Source: Undibacterium sp. KW1
Lineage (GTDB): Bacteria > Pseudomonadota > Gammaproteobacteria > Burkholderiales > Burkholderiaceae_D
DNA: 64,000 bases
NCBI RefSeq assembly: GCF_009937955.1
Contig: NZ_AP018439.1
Span: 3,348,001 to 3,412,000 of the forward strand
Direction: 5' to 3'
Within the stretch, counting starts at the first letter, position 1. Every line of letters starts with the position of its first letter. Below the pieces are notes generated by a model. It was not told where the DNA came from, did not search any database, and was given only the letters and a program-made list of their open reading frames with translations. This document shows positions 31,608 to 42,773 of the stretch, one piece after another. The translations under genes were made by a program, and so were the position numbers.

Positions 31608-32279
31608 ATGCAACACAAAGCTCCTCGTCGCACCAGGGAACGCATACTAGAGTTATCCCTGCGCCTTTTCAATGAATTCGGTGAACCCAATATCACCACG
31701 ACCGTGATTGCTGAGGAAATGAATATTTCCCCGGGCAATCTGTATTATCATTTCCGCAACAAAGATGATATCGTCAATTCTATCTTTGTGCAGTTCGAGG
31801 CAGAGATCAACAAGAAGCTCGCGTTCCCTGAAGGGCGCAAAGCCAATATCCAGGATATCTGGACTTACCTGCACCTGACCTTTGAACTGGTCTGGCGCTA
31901 TCGCTTTTTTTATCGCGACCTCAATGACTTGCTCTCCAGAAACCGCAAGCTCGAACTCAACTTCAAAGAAATACTGATGCACAAGATCAAGGTCGCGACC
32001 GAATTGTGCAATGGCTTGCGCGCCGATGGTGAGTTTGAAGCCAGCGACATCGATATCGATGCACTGGCCACCAATATGGTGGTTGTCGCAACTTACTGGC
32101 TGTCGTATGAATATGTGCGCAATCCGCGCAAATATACTGAACTGCAAACCATGTCAGAGTCGCTGGCACGTGGCTGCTACCAGGTGATTGTGCTGATCAG
32201 CCCTTACCTGCGTGGCGAAACCAAGAACGTCTTTGAGAAACTGTCGCAAGACTATTTGCGCAAGATCAATCCAGCATGA
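31608..32279 (+). CDS. TetR/AcrR family transcriptional regulator
   Basis: 223 residues. N-terminal helix-turn-helix domain: RERILELSLRLFNEFG, then TTTVIAEEMNISPGNLYYHFRNKDD, a textbook TetR recognition helix. The ligand-binding C-terminal domain is all helical and rich in aromatic residues (FELVWRYRFFYRDLNDLLSR). Four-base overlap (ATGA) with the LOG gene, so they are probably one transcript. Ligand and targets are not deducible. Confidence 0.9.
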   Translation: MQHKAPRRTRERILELSLRLFNEFGEPNITTTVIAEEMNISPGNLYYHFRNKDDIVNSIFVQFEAEINKKLAFPEGRKANIQDIWTYLHLTFELVWRYRFFYRDLNDLLSRNRKLELNFKEILMHKIKVATELCNGLRADGEFEASDIDIDALATNMVVVATYWLSYEYVRNPRKYTELQTMSESLARGCYQVIVLISPYLRGETKNVFEKLSQDYLRKINPA

Positions 32280-32857
32280 AGAATATTTGCGTCTATTGCG
32301 GCTCTTCGCCAGGCATTACGGCAGACTATGCCATTGCAGCACGCCAACTGGCTGCTGAACTGGTCAGGCAAAACCTTGGCCTGGTGTATGGCGGTGGCAA
32401 TGTTGGCCTCATGGGTGTCATTGCCGATGAAGTCATGCGCCTGGGCGGCATAGTCACGGGTGTCATCCCTAAAGCGCTGATGGATAAAGAAGTTGGCCAT
32501 ACTGGCCTGAGCTCCCTGTATGTCGTTGCCAATATGCATGAACGCAAGGCCATGATGGCCGATTTGTCGGATGCCTTCATCGCCATGCCTGGCGGCATAG
32601 GCACACTCGAAGAATTATTTGAAATGCTGACTTGGTCTCAACTGGGTTTTCATGAAAAACCTGTTGGTTTATATAATATCAATGATTTTTACCAAAAACT
32701 GCATGATTTTCTCTTGCACACGGTAGAACAGGGCTTCTTGCGGCCTGGCCACCTGGACTTGCTTTATATGGAAACCGACCCAGCCCGGCTCTTGCAGAAG
32801 TTTGCCAACTATCGCCCAGTGCACGTGAAAAAATGGCTGGAAGTCAAAGACCTTTGA
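32276..32857 (+). CDS. LOG-family (TIGR00730) nucleoside 5'-monophosphate phosphoribohydrolase
   Basis: Rossmann-fold hydrolase of the lysine-decarboxylase-like/LOG type, acting on (modified) adenosine monophosphates to release base. 193 residues, with ICVYCGSSPG at the start, LVYGGGNVGLMG near 38-49 and the catalytic PGGIGTLEELFE near 105-116; ERKAMM is also typical. Overlaps the TetR gene by four bases. Confidence 0.9.
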   Translation: MKNICVYCGSSPGITADYAIAARQLAAELVRQNLGLVYGGGNVGLMGVIADEVMRLGGIVTGVIPKALMDKEVGHTGLSSLYVVANMHERKAMMADLSDAFIAMPGGIGTLEELFEMLTWSQLGFHEKPVGLYNINDFYQKLHDFLLHTVEQGFLRPGHLDLLYMETDPARLLQKFANYRPVHVKKWLEVKDL

Positions 32858-32962
32858 TTTCTCTGCACGCCTGAAGCTTTACTCAAGGGCCAAAACCGCA
32901 TGGCGAGGCCAAAAGCAGAGTAAAATGCGGCTTCATCCGACTTTTCGTGTTTATTTCAAATT

Positions 32963-33172
32963 ATGAAATTCTCCAAGCAATTCTCTTTGTACGAATCCGA
33001 AGCAACCAACTTCATCAAAGACCTGAAAAAAGCCAATCCTGCGCTGGAACAAAGCCAGCGCGATGGCCGTGCCCTGCTGTGGGACAAGCAAGCGATAGAT
33101 CTGGATACGCAAAAACGCAATCTGGAATCGCGCATTAACCAGCAAGCCTACGTGTATCAAAACAAAGGCTAA
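32963..33172 (+). CDS. Small conserved protein, DUF3460 type
   Basis: 69 residues, soluble, highly charged: FSLYESEATNFIKDLKKANP, then QRDGRALLWDK. Recognised as DUF3460, a betaproteobacterial family commonly just upstream of scpA, as here (45 bases). Function unknown. Confidence 0.78.
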   Translation: MKFSKQFSLYESEATNFIKDLKKANPALEQSQRDGRALLWDKQAIDLDTQKRNLESRINQQAYVYQNKG

Positions 33173-33217
33173 GGCTAATACAGCCTGCCTTGATACTCTG
33201 ATCAATCCGGAAAGCTA

Positions 33218-34953
<1,736 letters not shown>

Positions 34954-34954
<1 letters not shown>

Positions 34955-35853
34955 TGCGTCGTTTTCAATTGCTAACAGGCAGCCTTGCACTTGCAGCCTG
35001 CCTGACTGGGAGTCTTGCATCAACCAGTTCGTATGCTGCCATCACGGTACTGGATGATGCACAACGCCCAGTCACGCTAGAAAAACCTGCGCAACGCGTC
35101 GTCAGCCTGGCACCGCATATCACTGAGATGCTGTTCGAGGCAGGCGCGGCAAATAACATCATCGCAGTGACTGATTACAGTGACTATCCCGAGGCTGCGA
35201 AAAAACTGCCATCGATAGGTAATATTTTTGCACTGGACCTGGAGCGTCTGCTCTCCCTCAAGCCAGATCTGGTCATCGTCTGGGGTACGGGTAATGCAAA
35301 AATCCTGGCCAATAAATTGCGCAGCAACCACATTACAGTGTTTGAAAGTGAGCCCCATAATTTTGAAATGGTGGCAACTTCGATAGAAAGACTGGCGACA
35401 CTGGCTGGCACTGAAAGTACTGGTAAAGCCAATGCCCAAAAATTCAGGCAGCGTCTCGACAATCTGCGCAAGACTTATCAATTGCCAGCAGGGGCAGCGC
35501 CGGTCAGCGTGTATTATCAAATGATACGCAGGCCTTTAATGACCATCAATGACACGCATATGGTGTCTGACTCCATACGTCTGTGCGGCGGCAAAAATGT
35601 GTTTGGCCAGCTCAAAGAGTTAAGCTCCACCATCACCAATGAAGCAGTGCTGGCGGCGAACCCTGATGTCATCTTCAGCAGCGGTGAAAATATCGACAGC
35701 ATGGCAGACTGGAAGCAATACCCGATACTGACAGCCGTAAAGAAAAACAACTTCTACACAGTCAAAGGTGACTGGCTGAATCGCGCCGGGCCACGCATAC
35801 TCGATGGTACAGAAGCACTATGCAAACACCTGGCCACAGCAAGAAGCAAATAG
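34954..35853 (+). CDS. BtuF-like helical-backbone metal/cobalamin-binding protein
   Basis: Periplasmic substrate-binding protein of the ABC-transporter type, 299 residues. Signal peptide to about residue 28 (LAACLTGSLASTSSYAA). The BtuF/FepB-type fold is recognisable from RVVSLAPHITEMLFEAGA, AVTDYSDYPEAAKKLPSIG, NIFALDLERLLSLKPDLVI and YYQMIRRPLMTIND. Cobalamin is the likeliest ligand by similarity to BtuF; haem or siderophore is possible. No permease or ATPase gene lies nearby. One-base overlap with panC. Confidence 0.78.
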
Positions 35854-35935
35854 GCGCTGGCAGCAAACAATTTCTATTCAAGCGATAATGTTTGTCTCGC
35901 TTGCTGCCGCAAGCCTTACAGATTGATTGCTACTC

Positions 35936-36832
35936 ATGCGCCAAGGTATTTTGTTTGCAGGCTCCGCGTATTTCCTCTGGGGCCTGTTCCCTATTTATTT
36001 CAAGACCCTGCACGACGTCCCTGCGCTGGAAATCCTGCTGAACCGCATGCTATGGTCATTGCTATTCCTGGTTGGTGTGCTGACCTGGCGCAAGCAATGG
36101 GCCTGGGTCAGCACAGCCGTCAGGCAACCAAAACTGATAGGCGGCTTTGCACTTAGCGCAGTACTTTTATCGGCCAACTGGTTTGTGTATATCTGGGCTG
36201 TCAATCATGGTCATATCGTTGATGCCAGCCTGGGTTATTTCATCACGCCTCTCGTCAATATCCTCATAGGCTCAGTCTTGCTGCGTGAGAAACTGCGTCC
36301 AGGTCAATGGCTGTCAGTAGCGCTAGCTGCTGTTGGCGTTGCCTGGCTGACCATACAGACAGGCCATCTGCCATGGATAGGCCTGGTGCTGGCAGCAACT
36401 TTTGGCACTTACGGCTTGCTGCGCAAGACTTCTGCCCTGGGCGCACTGGAAGGCTTGTCATTGGAAACCGCCCTGCTCTTCCCATTTGCCTTTGGCTGGC
36501 TATGCTGGATGACTTTGCAAGGACAAAACAGCTTCGTCGCCAGCAGCGTGGACATCAAAATGCTGCTGCTCATCAGTGGCCCTATCACTGCCATTCCCTT
36601 ATTATTGTTTGCTGCTGGCGCCAGGCGCATACCGATGACGACACTGGGATTGCTGCAATACATCTCGCCGCTGGTGCAGTTATTGCTCGGCGTCTGGCTA
36701 TATCATGAACCTTTCGACCACAATAAACTGGCGGGCTTTATCGCCATTTGGGCAGCACTGTTTGTCTATTCGGCAGAAGGTTTGTGGCGCAATTTCCGCA
36801 CTGTCAAAATAGAAGCAAAACAAGGCAGCTAA
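35936..36832 (+). CDS. rarD: EamA-type permease RarD
   Basis: Drug/metabolite transporter superfamily protein, 298 residues, ten membrane segments in two EamA repeats. RarD signature GILFAGSAYFLWGLFPIYFK at the N-terminus, and NWFVYIWAVNHGHIVDASLGYFI (read as family pattern) near residue 75. I chose ATG 35936; an in-frame upstream codon at 35927 is possible. Substrate unknown. Confidence 0.85.
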   Translation: MRQGILFAGSAYFLWGLFPIYFKTLHDVPALEILLNRMLWSLLFLVGVLTWRKQWAWVSTAVRQPKLIGGFALSAVLLSANWFVYIWAVNHGHIVDASLGYFITPLVNILIGSVLLREKLRPGQWLSVALAAVGVAWLTIQTGHLPWIGLVLAATFGTYGLLRKTSALGALEGLSLETALLFPFAFGWLCWMTLQGQNSFVASSVDIKMLLLISGPITAIPLLLFAAGARRIPMTTLGLLQYISPLVQLLLGVWLYHEPFDHNKLAGFIAIWAALFVYSAEGLWRNFRTVKIEAKQGS

Positions 36833-36884
36833 GCGCCAATTGCCGCAAAAAGGCTATATAAATGGTTTCGTGTTAAACTGCGGC

Positions 36885-36970
36885 CTACGCTAGGGGTCCT
36901 GGAAATAACATTTCCGGGTGAGAGAGTCCCTTATACCTGATCTGGATAATGCCAGCGAAGGGAAGCGCAA
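36885..36970 (+). promoter_or_regulatory. TPP riboswitch (THI element)
   Basis: Contains the conserved core: ctaggggtcc, gggtgagagagtccc, and the long conserved ACCTGATCTGGATAATGCC followed by agcgaagggaagc. The aptamer is complete and ends about 80 bases before the TonB-dependent receptor gene. No clear terminator follows, so control of translation start seems likelier than termination. Confidence 0.95.
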
Positions 36971-37049
36971 AGTCCCGGCCCCTCCTGCTTCTTTGTTTGC
37001 TCCCGCGCTGTCATCCACAACGCATTAAAAAGCAAACCAAGAGCACATC

Positions 37050-39194
37050 ATGTCTGATTTTACTGTACGCCCATACTTTTTACGCCCCACCGCCATTGCC
37101 TTCTCGATTGCCCAGGCTTGCCTGTTGCTGTCATCTGCGTATGCCCAGAGCAACGCAGGAAACGACAAATCCCTGCCTGAAGTGACCATCACTGGCAGCA
37201 AAGGCACAGAAAACAAGGTAGAGCGCAGCAAAGTCACCGGTTTTATTGATGCGGCACTGCTGGATACGCCTAACTCAGTCAATGCCTTTAGCACGGCACA
37301 GATGCAAGACCTGCGCATACGCCAGACTACCGATGCGATGAAATATGACGCCAGTGTCAATGATGCGTATAACGCCATTGGCTATGCCGAGCAATTCTCC
37401 ATACGTGGTTTTGCCCTGGATAATTCCAGCAGCTACCGCAAAGACGGCTTTGCCATTCCCGGTGACGCTTCCATTCCATTGGAAAACAAGGAACGTGTAG
37501 AAATACTCAAGGGAATAGCTGGCTTCCAGGCTGGCTTTGGCACGCCAGGTGGCATCATCAATTATGTGACCAAGCGCCCTGCCAGCTATGCCGTTCGCTC
37601 TGCCACATTTGAAATCAGCGAGCGTGGCACTGTATATGGCGCAGCGGACATCAGTGACAATTCCAGCGACAAGCAATTTGGCTTCCGCATCAATGCAGCG
37701 GGCGAGCGCCTACGCTCTTATGTCAAAGGGGCTGACGGTAACCGCCAGTTCGTTTCTGCTGCATTTGACTGGCACATCACACCACAAGCCCTGTTGCAAA
37801 TCGATGCTGACTACCAGCACAAATCGCAATTGTCGGTACCAGGTTTTCAATTATTTAATGGCACTGATTTACCACGTGGTGTCCCTGCTGACCTGATGCT
37901 CAATGCTCAGCCGTGGGCAAGACCGGTAGATACCCGCAACAGCAATCTGGGCATGCGTTTTGAGTATCAGATCAATGCTGACTGGCGCGCCAGTGTCTCT
38001 GCCAACAAACATGAATTCAAGCGAGATGACTATACCGCCTTCCCTTATGGTTGTGGCGCAGCCAATCTGTATCCAGGCTATTGCGCGAATGGCGGCTATG
38101 ATGTGTATGATTACCAAAGCGTGAATGAATCCAAATCACTGTGGGGCACACAAGCCCTGTTGAATGGCAAACTCAATGTGGGTGGCATGCAGCACGAGCT
38201 GGCTGTTGGCCTCAGCAATTCACAGCGTAAAGATTATTTTGGTGATTATGTGTATGACTATGCGGGCAGCAGTAATTTGTTCCACCCTGTCAGCGTAATG
38301 CCATCTGCAAATAAAACCGGCCCGGTTTTGCTGCGTCGTACTGACAAGGAATGGTCCGCATTTGTACAGGACATTATCAGTCTGCAAGACAATCTGAAAC
38401 TGCATCTGGGCCTGCGTCATCTGAATACCTCGCGCACCCAGCTTGATAATCCTGGCTATGACCAGAACAAATTCCTCTCGACGGCAGCACTGGTTTTCAA
38501 GCCAGCACAACAAATTTCTGTATATGGCAGCTTTGCCCAGGGGCTGGAACACGGCGGCATCGCGCCATTCGGCACCAGCAATGCCAGCCAGATGCTGAAC
38601 CCCGGCAAATCCACACAAATTGAATTTGGTGTGAAGGCCGATGTGCAACGCGATCTGAGCCTGTCTGCAGCCATCTTCCGCATCAAGAAGCCACTGGAAT
38701 ATACCAATAGCAGCAATACCTATGTCAGCAATGGTGAGGCACTGCATACTGGTTTGGAGCTCTCTGCCCAGGGCAAGCTGACATCGCAACTGAATCTGGG
38801 TGCAAGCATCACTGCACTGGACGCCAAACAGCAAAACACCGGCATCAGCAGCCTCGATGACAAGCGTGTCATGAATGTGCCGCGCTTCAAATCGACAGTC
38901 TATGCAGATTATGCGATAGCTGAAGTCAAGGGTTTGAATGTGAATGCGAGCTGGCAATACGCCAGCAGCAAGGCCTTCAGTCCGGACAATAGCGTTACCG
39001 TGCCTGGCTATCACGTCGTCAATCTGGGCGCACGCTATGCGACGCAAATCGGCAATACCGCCGCCACCCTGCGTTTTAACATCGATAATGCACTGGACAA
39101 GTTTTACTGGCGCGATGTGACACAATCCCTGGGTGGTTATTTATTCCCTGGGGCGCCGCGCACTTATAAAGTGTCAGCGCAATTTGATTTCTGA
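37050..39194 (+). CDS. TonB-dependent outer-membrane receptor under TPP riboswitch control
   Basis: 714 residues. Signal peptide to about residue 33 (LLLSSAYAQ), TonB-box-like EVTITGS near 45, plug domain (about 60-170) with IRGFALDNSSSYRKDG, VEILKGIAGFQAGFGTPGG, then a 22-strand barrel ending KVSAQFDF with the terminal Phe. Plug and barrel resemble siderophore receptors, but the riboswitch upstream implies regulation by thiamine status, so thiamine or a precursor is the inferred substrate. No partner transporter gene adjoins it. Terminator follows. Confidence 0.9.
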   Translation: MSDFTVRPYFLRPTAIAFSIAQACLLLSSAYAQSNAGNDKSLPEVTITGSKGTENKVERSKVTGFIDAALLDTPNSVNAFSTAQMQDLRIRQTTDAMKYDASVNDAYNAIGYAEQFSIRGFALDNSSSYRKDGFAIPGDASIPLENKERVEILKGIAGFQAGFGTPGGIINYVTKRPASYAVRSATFEISERGTVYGAADISDNSSDKQFGFRINAAGERLRSYVKGADGNRQFVSAAFDWHITPQALLQIDADYQHKSQLSVPGFQLFNGTDLPRGVPADLMLNAQPWARPVDTRNSNLGMRFEYQINADWRASVSANKHEFKRDDYTAFPYGCGAANLYPGYCANGGYDVYDYQSVNESKSLWGTQALLNGKLNVGGMQHELAVGLSNSQRKDYFGDYVYDYAGSSNLFHPVSVMPSANKTGPVLLRRTDKEWSAFVQDIISLQDNLKLHLGLRHLNTSRTQLDNPGYDQNKFLSTAALVFKPAQQISVYGSFAQGLEHGGIAPFGTSNASQMLNPGKSTQIEFGVKADVQRDLSLSAAIFRIKKPLEYTNSSNTYVSNGEALHTGLELSAQGKLTSQLNLGASITALDAKQQNTGISSLDDKRVMNVPRFKSTVYADYAIAEVKGLNVNASWQYASSKAFSPDNSVTVPGYHVVNLGARYATQIGNTAATLRFNIDNALDKFYWRDVTQSLGGYLFPGAPRTYKVSAQFDF

Positions 39195-39211
39195 TACTGC
39201 CCGATCCATTC

Positions 39212-39247
39212 AAAAAGCGATGCCAGCTTATCTGGCATCGCTTTTTT
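39212..39247 (+). terminator. Intrinsic terminator of the TonB-dependent receptor
   Basis: 15-base-pair perfect stem (aaaaagcgatgccag / ctggcatcgcttttt) with five-base loop and T-run, 17 bases after the stop. Confidence 0.9.
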
Positions 39248-39356
39248 ATTGCCCGCAGTACTGCCATTTAATACTTTTCAGTCTATACGTGGCATTAGAT
39301 AGAGAATATGTCATCCTTATAGCCCGCATTCAGGCAAACCTATGAGTAAGGACATG

Positions 39357-39872
39357 ATGAATACCTTCAAGTATATTTTTGTGATCGCAGGCAGTCTGCT
39401 CGCCAGTCTTGCAAGCGCGGAAGAAGTATTGAAATGCCGCGCCAATTTTTCCGACTTTGGGAATGGCAAGCACCAGTTTGAAATACAGATAGACAAGCTG
39501 GCAGATGGCAAGCTGGCAGGGAAAATTGACGGCAAACCCGCCAATCAAGACATCAAGATGAAAGAATATCTGATATCACCTGCAATGGACTATGAGACAG
39601 ATCCGTACTCAGCGGCCTTTGGCAAGCTCAATGAAGCAGAGACCGCCCTCATTCATATCCATAAATTGCAGCAGGACCCGTATGCCGGACAAAAGCCGCT
39701 CGTTTCATTCCCCCTAAAGGAAGTGAGCAAGGTGCATTATTACGATATGGTCGGTGGTGCAGGCAGTAAAGCCAACAAATTTGGTGGCACGATACTTTTC
39801 GAGGCCTATAACAAATCAGGCAAGCGCCTGGGTCGCGTGTTCAGGTCCATCATGGTGGCGGATTGCATTTGA
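39357..39872 (+). CDS. Exported protein of unknown function
   Basis: 171 residues from ATG 39357, preceded by TAAGGA; in-frame ATGs at 39342 and 39354 are possible but have poorer spacing. Signal peptide MNTFKYIFVIAGSLLASLASA. The mature part has two cysteines (in LKCRANFSD and at VADCI near the end), which could pair. I do not recognise a family. It converges on the ppx gene. Confidence 0.65.
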   Translation: MNTFKYIFVIAGSLLASLASAEEVLKCRANFSDFGNGKHQFEIQIDKLADGKLAGKIDGKPANQDIKMKEYLISPAMDYETDPYSAAFGKLNEAETALIHIHKLQQDPYAGQKPLVSFPLKEVSKVHYYDMVGGAGSKANKFGGTILFEAYNKSGKRLGRVFRSIMVADCI

Positions 39873-39943
39873 TTGCATTTGCTTACCCCAGCTTGCCAGA
39901 TACAATTCGTGAGGCAAGGAGTGGTAAGCAGTACGCAGGAAAA

Positions 39944-41401
39944 TTACACGTTCGCCCTGACCAGAAAATCTATGCCTATCTCACGCCAGGCTTCAATTTC
40001 TTTTTGCAGCCAGTAAGCGACTGTGGGGTGGACACTGACCCAGTCGCGTTTCATCTCAAGCTCAACCCTGCCCTTCATTTTCAGGCGCACATCTTCAAAA
40101 TCAATTTCTGCGCGTGAATGCATGAGCATCACTGCCAGACGCAATGCCAGCACCGCCTTGGCAAAATCCTGGTCAGCCAGGCCATCACCAACCTTGCGCA
40201 GATTGCCTTTCTGACTGAGGATAAGCTTGCTCATCACCCGCTGCTCTCGCGTAGTAAAGCCTGCCATGTCGGCATTCTCTATCATGTAAGCGCCATGCTT
40301 ATGATAACCGGTATGCGAGATCGCCATGCCGACTTCATGCAGGGTCGCACTCCATTGCAATAAGCGCACATAGGTGTCGCCAGCAGGTTTCAATTGCAGA
40401 TACAAGGACTTCACCATGTCCGCCACCCGGTTCGCCCGCGACATATCGGTACGGAACAAATTGGCAAAAGACTGTACTGCAACTTCACGGCGGTCACGCT
40501 TGGTGGCGCGCAAATACAAATCCCACATCACACCCATGCGCAATCCGGCTTCTATGGGCAGCAGGACACTGATATTAAATTCTGTCATGAGGCCTATCAG
40601 TATGGCCAGCCCACCTACTACCATGGCAACACGTTCTGGTTTGATGCCACTTAACTCCAGTTGATCTATCTGCCCGCATTGCACACAATATTGTTTAAGT
40701 GCATTCAGGCTTTTCAAGGTCAAGGTGCCATCGCCGAGCCCACCTTTGCTGATCGCATCAGAAATCGCCCGCATGGTACCTGATGAGCCATAAGCCTTGC
40801 GCCAGTGTTGTGGCTGATAAGGTGGTGCGGCATCTTCAAACATCGAGCGGGCTGACAGGATGGCGGCATCAAATGCGGCATCCGTCAAACGCCCATCCGG
40901 GAAGAAGCTGGCGCTGTGCTTGACTGTCCCTATGCTGAAGGATTCCACTCTGAGTATCTCATGACCATGGCCAAGTATCACTTCAGTTGAACCACCACCG
41001 ATATCCAGCACCAAACGACGCTCACCAGGTATCGCCACCGCATTTGATACGCCGATATAAATCAGACGCCCCTCTTCTTCACCTGAAATAACCTCGATAG
41101 GACAGCCTATGGCGGCCTCTGCCAGTGGCAATAATTGCGCCGCATTTTTTGCGATGCGTATGGTGTTGGTGGCGACTACCCGCAAGTTTTCTACCGGATA
41201 GGCATTCAGGATTTCACGAAAGCGCGCCAGGCAGTTAATCGCTTTTTGCATGGCCTCTGGCGTCAGATTGCCGTTTTTATCCAGGCCTGCTGCAAGACGT
41301 ATCGGGTCGCGCGCGCTTTTGATGACTTTGATGACATCGCCTTCATGCCGGGCAATGTGCATGCGAAAACTGTTGGAACCCAGATCAACGGCGGCCAGCA
41401 T
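39944..41401 (-). CDS. ppx: Ppx/GppA-family exopolyphosphatase
   Basis: Hydrolyses polyphosphate (or pppGpp) from the end. 485 residues. The ASKHA-type motifs are present: AAVDLGSNSFRMHIAR at the N-terminus, VISGEEEGRLIYIGV, VLDIGGGSTEVILG and YGSSGTMRAI; the C-terminal HD-like helical domain includes SATLHEVGMAISH. ATG 41401 with AAAGGA nine bases upstream. Ppx versus GppA cannot be decided by sequence reading; no ppk is adjacent. Confidence 0.9.
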   Translation of the reverse strand: MLAAVDLGSNSFRMHIARHEGDVIKVIKSARDPIRLAAGLDKNGNLTPEAMQKAINCLARFREILNAYPVENLRVVATNTIRIAKNAAQLLPLAEAAIGCPIEVISGEEEGRLIYIGVSNAVAIPGERRLVLDIGGGSTEVILGHGHEILRVESFSIGTVKHSASFFPDGRLTDAAFDAAILSARSMFEDAAPPYQPQHWRKAYGSSGTMRAISDAISKGGLGDGTLTLKSLNALKQYCVQCGQIDQLELSGIKPERVAMVVGGLAILIGLMTEFNISVLLPIEAGLRMGVMWDLYLRATKRDRREVAVQSFANLFRTDMSRANRVADMVKSLYLQLKPAGDTYVRLLQWSATLHEVGMAISHTGYHKHGAYMIENADMAGFTTREQRVMSKLILSQKGNLRKVGDGLADQDFAKAVLALRLAVMLMHSRAEIDFEDVRLKMKGRVELEMKRDWVSVHPTVAYWLQKEIEAWREIGIDFLVRANV

Positions 41402-41553
41402 GCTTTCTATCCTTTACTGAATGTGAATATGACAATCAAAAAAACGTACAGAAAAAACCAGATGAATTACAGAATAAGCATAAATGATATTAATCATTTT
41501 TTATGACCATACAGTGACCATGTCAAACTGCGGTGGTCAGTGCACCACAAATC

Positions 41554-42435
41554 TCAGGGCTGCACAAAAAATCTTCTCTGCATTGCTTCCAGTCCTGTGG
41601 TCTTCAGCACTTCGGCCAGACGTTCTGCAGGTCGTTTGGCTGGCAAGCCCTTGTATTCTGCCACGATGAGTTCGTTTTTCATCGAATGTTCCCATCCTAC
41701 CAGTTCTGTGACCCTGACCTGATATCCATGCGCTTCCAGTTGCAAACAACGCAGCACATTGGTGATCTGGCTGCCAAATTCACGCGTATGGATAGGGTGG
41801 CGCCACATTTCTGACAAAGGGTTATTTTTTACCGCATCGCCCTTGGACTTACGCAACTCAGCTGCGACTTCTGCCTGGCAACAAGGTACCAGAACCATGA
41901 ACTGGGCTTTTTTCTTGAGGGCAAACTGTATCGCATCATCTGTCGCTGTATCACAGGCATGCAAGGCAGTGACGATATCGATTTTTTCTGGCAAGGCAGA
42001 TGAAGTAATCGAATCGGCAACAGATAAATTCAAAAAAGACATGCCAGGAAAATCCAGACGTTGCGCCAGCTCGGTGGAGCGCTGCACCAGTTCATCACGT
42101 GTCTCTATGCCATAAATCCTGGCCTTGCTTTGTGCTTGTTCTGACTTGAAGAACAGGTCGTACAGAATGAAGCCCAGATAAGACTTGCCCGCACCATGAT
42201 CCACCAGGCTGATATCAGCATGGTCTTGCTGCAATTTCTGCAATAGCGGTTCTATGAACTGATACAGATGATAAACCTGCTTGAGCTTGCGGCGGCTATC
42301 CTGATTCATCTTGCCATCACGCGTGAGGATGTGCAGTTCCTTGAGCAACTCCAACGACTGGCCAGGGCGTATTTCATGCTTTTCCGACTTATCCGCAGGG
42401 GCGATACTGGCAGTTTTCTTTTTCATGGCTTTCAT
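41554..42435 (-). CDS. SAM-dependent methyltransferase, Methyltransf_32/METTL25-like
   Basis: 293 residues. After a basic, Lys-rich N-terminus, the SAM-binding loop is DHGAGKSYLGFILYDLF (about 98-114) rather than a standard GxGxG, followed by YGIETRDEL and the HACDTATDDAIQFAL and LVPCCQAE segments typical of the Methyltransf_32 group. Target unknown; related proteins are sometimes RNA methyltransferases. Alternative start three codons later. Ends 150 bases from ppx, same strand. Confidence 0.78.
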   Translation of the reverse strand: MKAMKKKTASIAPADKSEKHEIRPGQSLELLKELHILTRDGKMNQDSRRKLKQVYHLYQFIEPLLQKLQQDHADISLVDHGAGKSYLGFILYDLFFKSEQAQSKARIYGIETRDELVQRSTELAQRLDFPGMSFLNLSVADSITSSALPEKIDIVTALHACDTATDDAIQFALKKKAQFMVLVPCCQAEVAAELRKSKGDAVKNNPLSEMWRHPIHTREFGSQITNVLRCLQLEAHGYQVRVTELVGWEHSMKNELIVAEYKGLPAKRPAERLAEVLKTTGLEAMQRRFFVQP

Positions 42436-42773
42436 TCATCGTGCACTAACATAAGGTCCAGCATGATAAGGCATAAGCCCCTACCCGGCAAAAAAAACAG
42501 GCTCGCGTCATACACAGACGCTGTCAAATCGGGCTGCAATTTACCTTAGCAGTCTTTCAGAGAAATTTCCCCCTCAAAAGCATGAATGACACAGTCTGTG
42601 TCAATTACACAATCATTAAAGGGCAAGCATGCATCATGGCAAACAACTAGGGTAAATAATAAGGGCAAAGTATTAGGACAAATAATAGCCTATTAGTGAT
42701 TTAAGCTTTACTCGTTGCCAGCAGTATGAATGACAGCAACACACTCCCCCTGATCAATAAGCAAGGACGCCCT
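42436..42773. other. Intergenic region with perfect palindrome
   Basis: About 340 bases between divergent genes, AT-rich, holding their promoters. The notable element is TGACACAGTCTGTGTCA at 42587-42603, an 8+1+8 perfect inverted repeat of operator type. No gene is seen. Confidence 0.6.

Noticed and set aside
38220..39125. 301-codon minus-strand frame inside the TonB-dependent receptor gene
   Set aside because: Antisense to a complete, well-conserved receptor barrel; no ribosome site and atypical composition.
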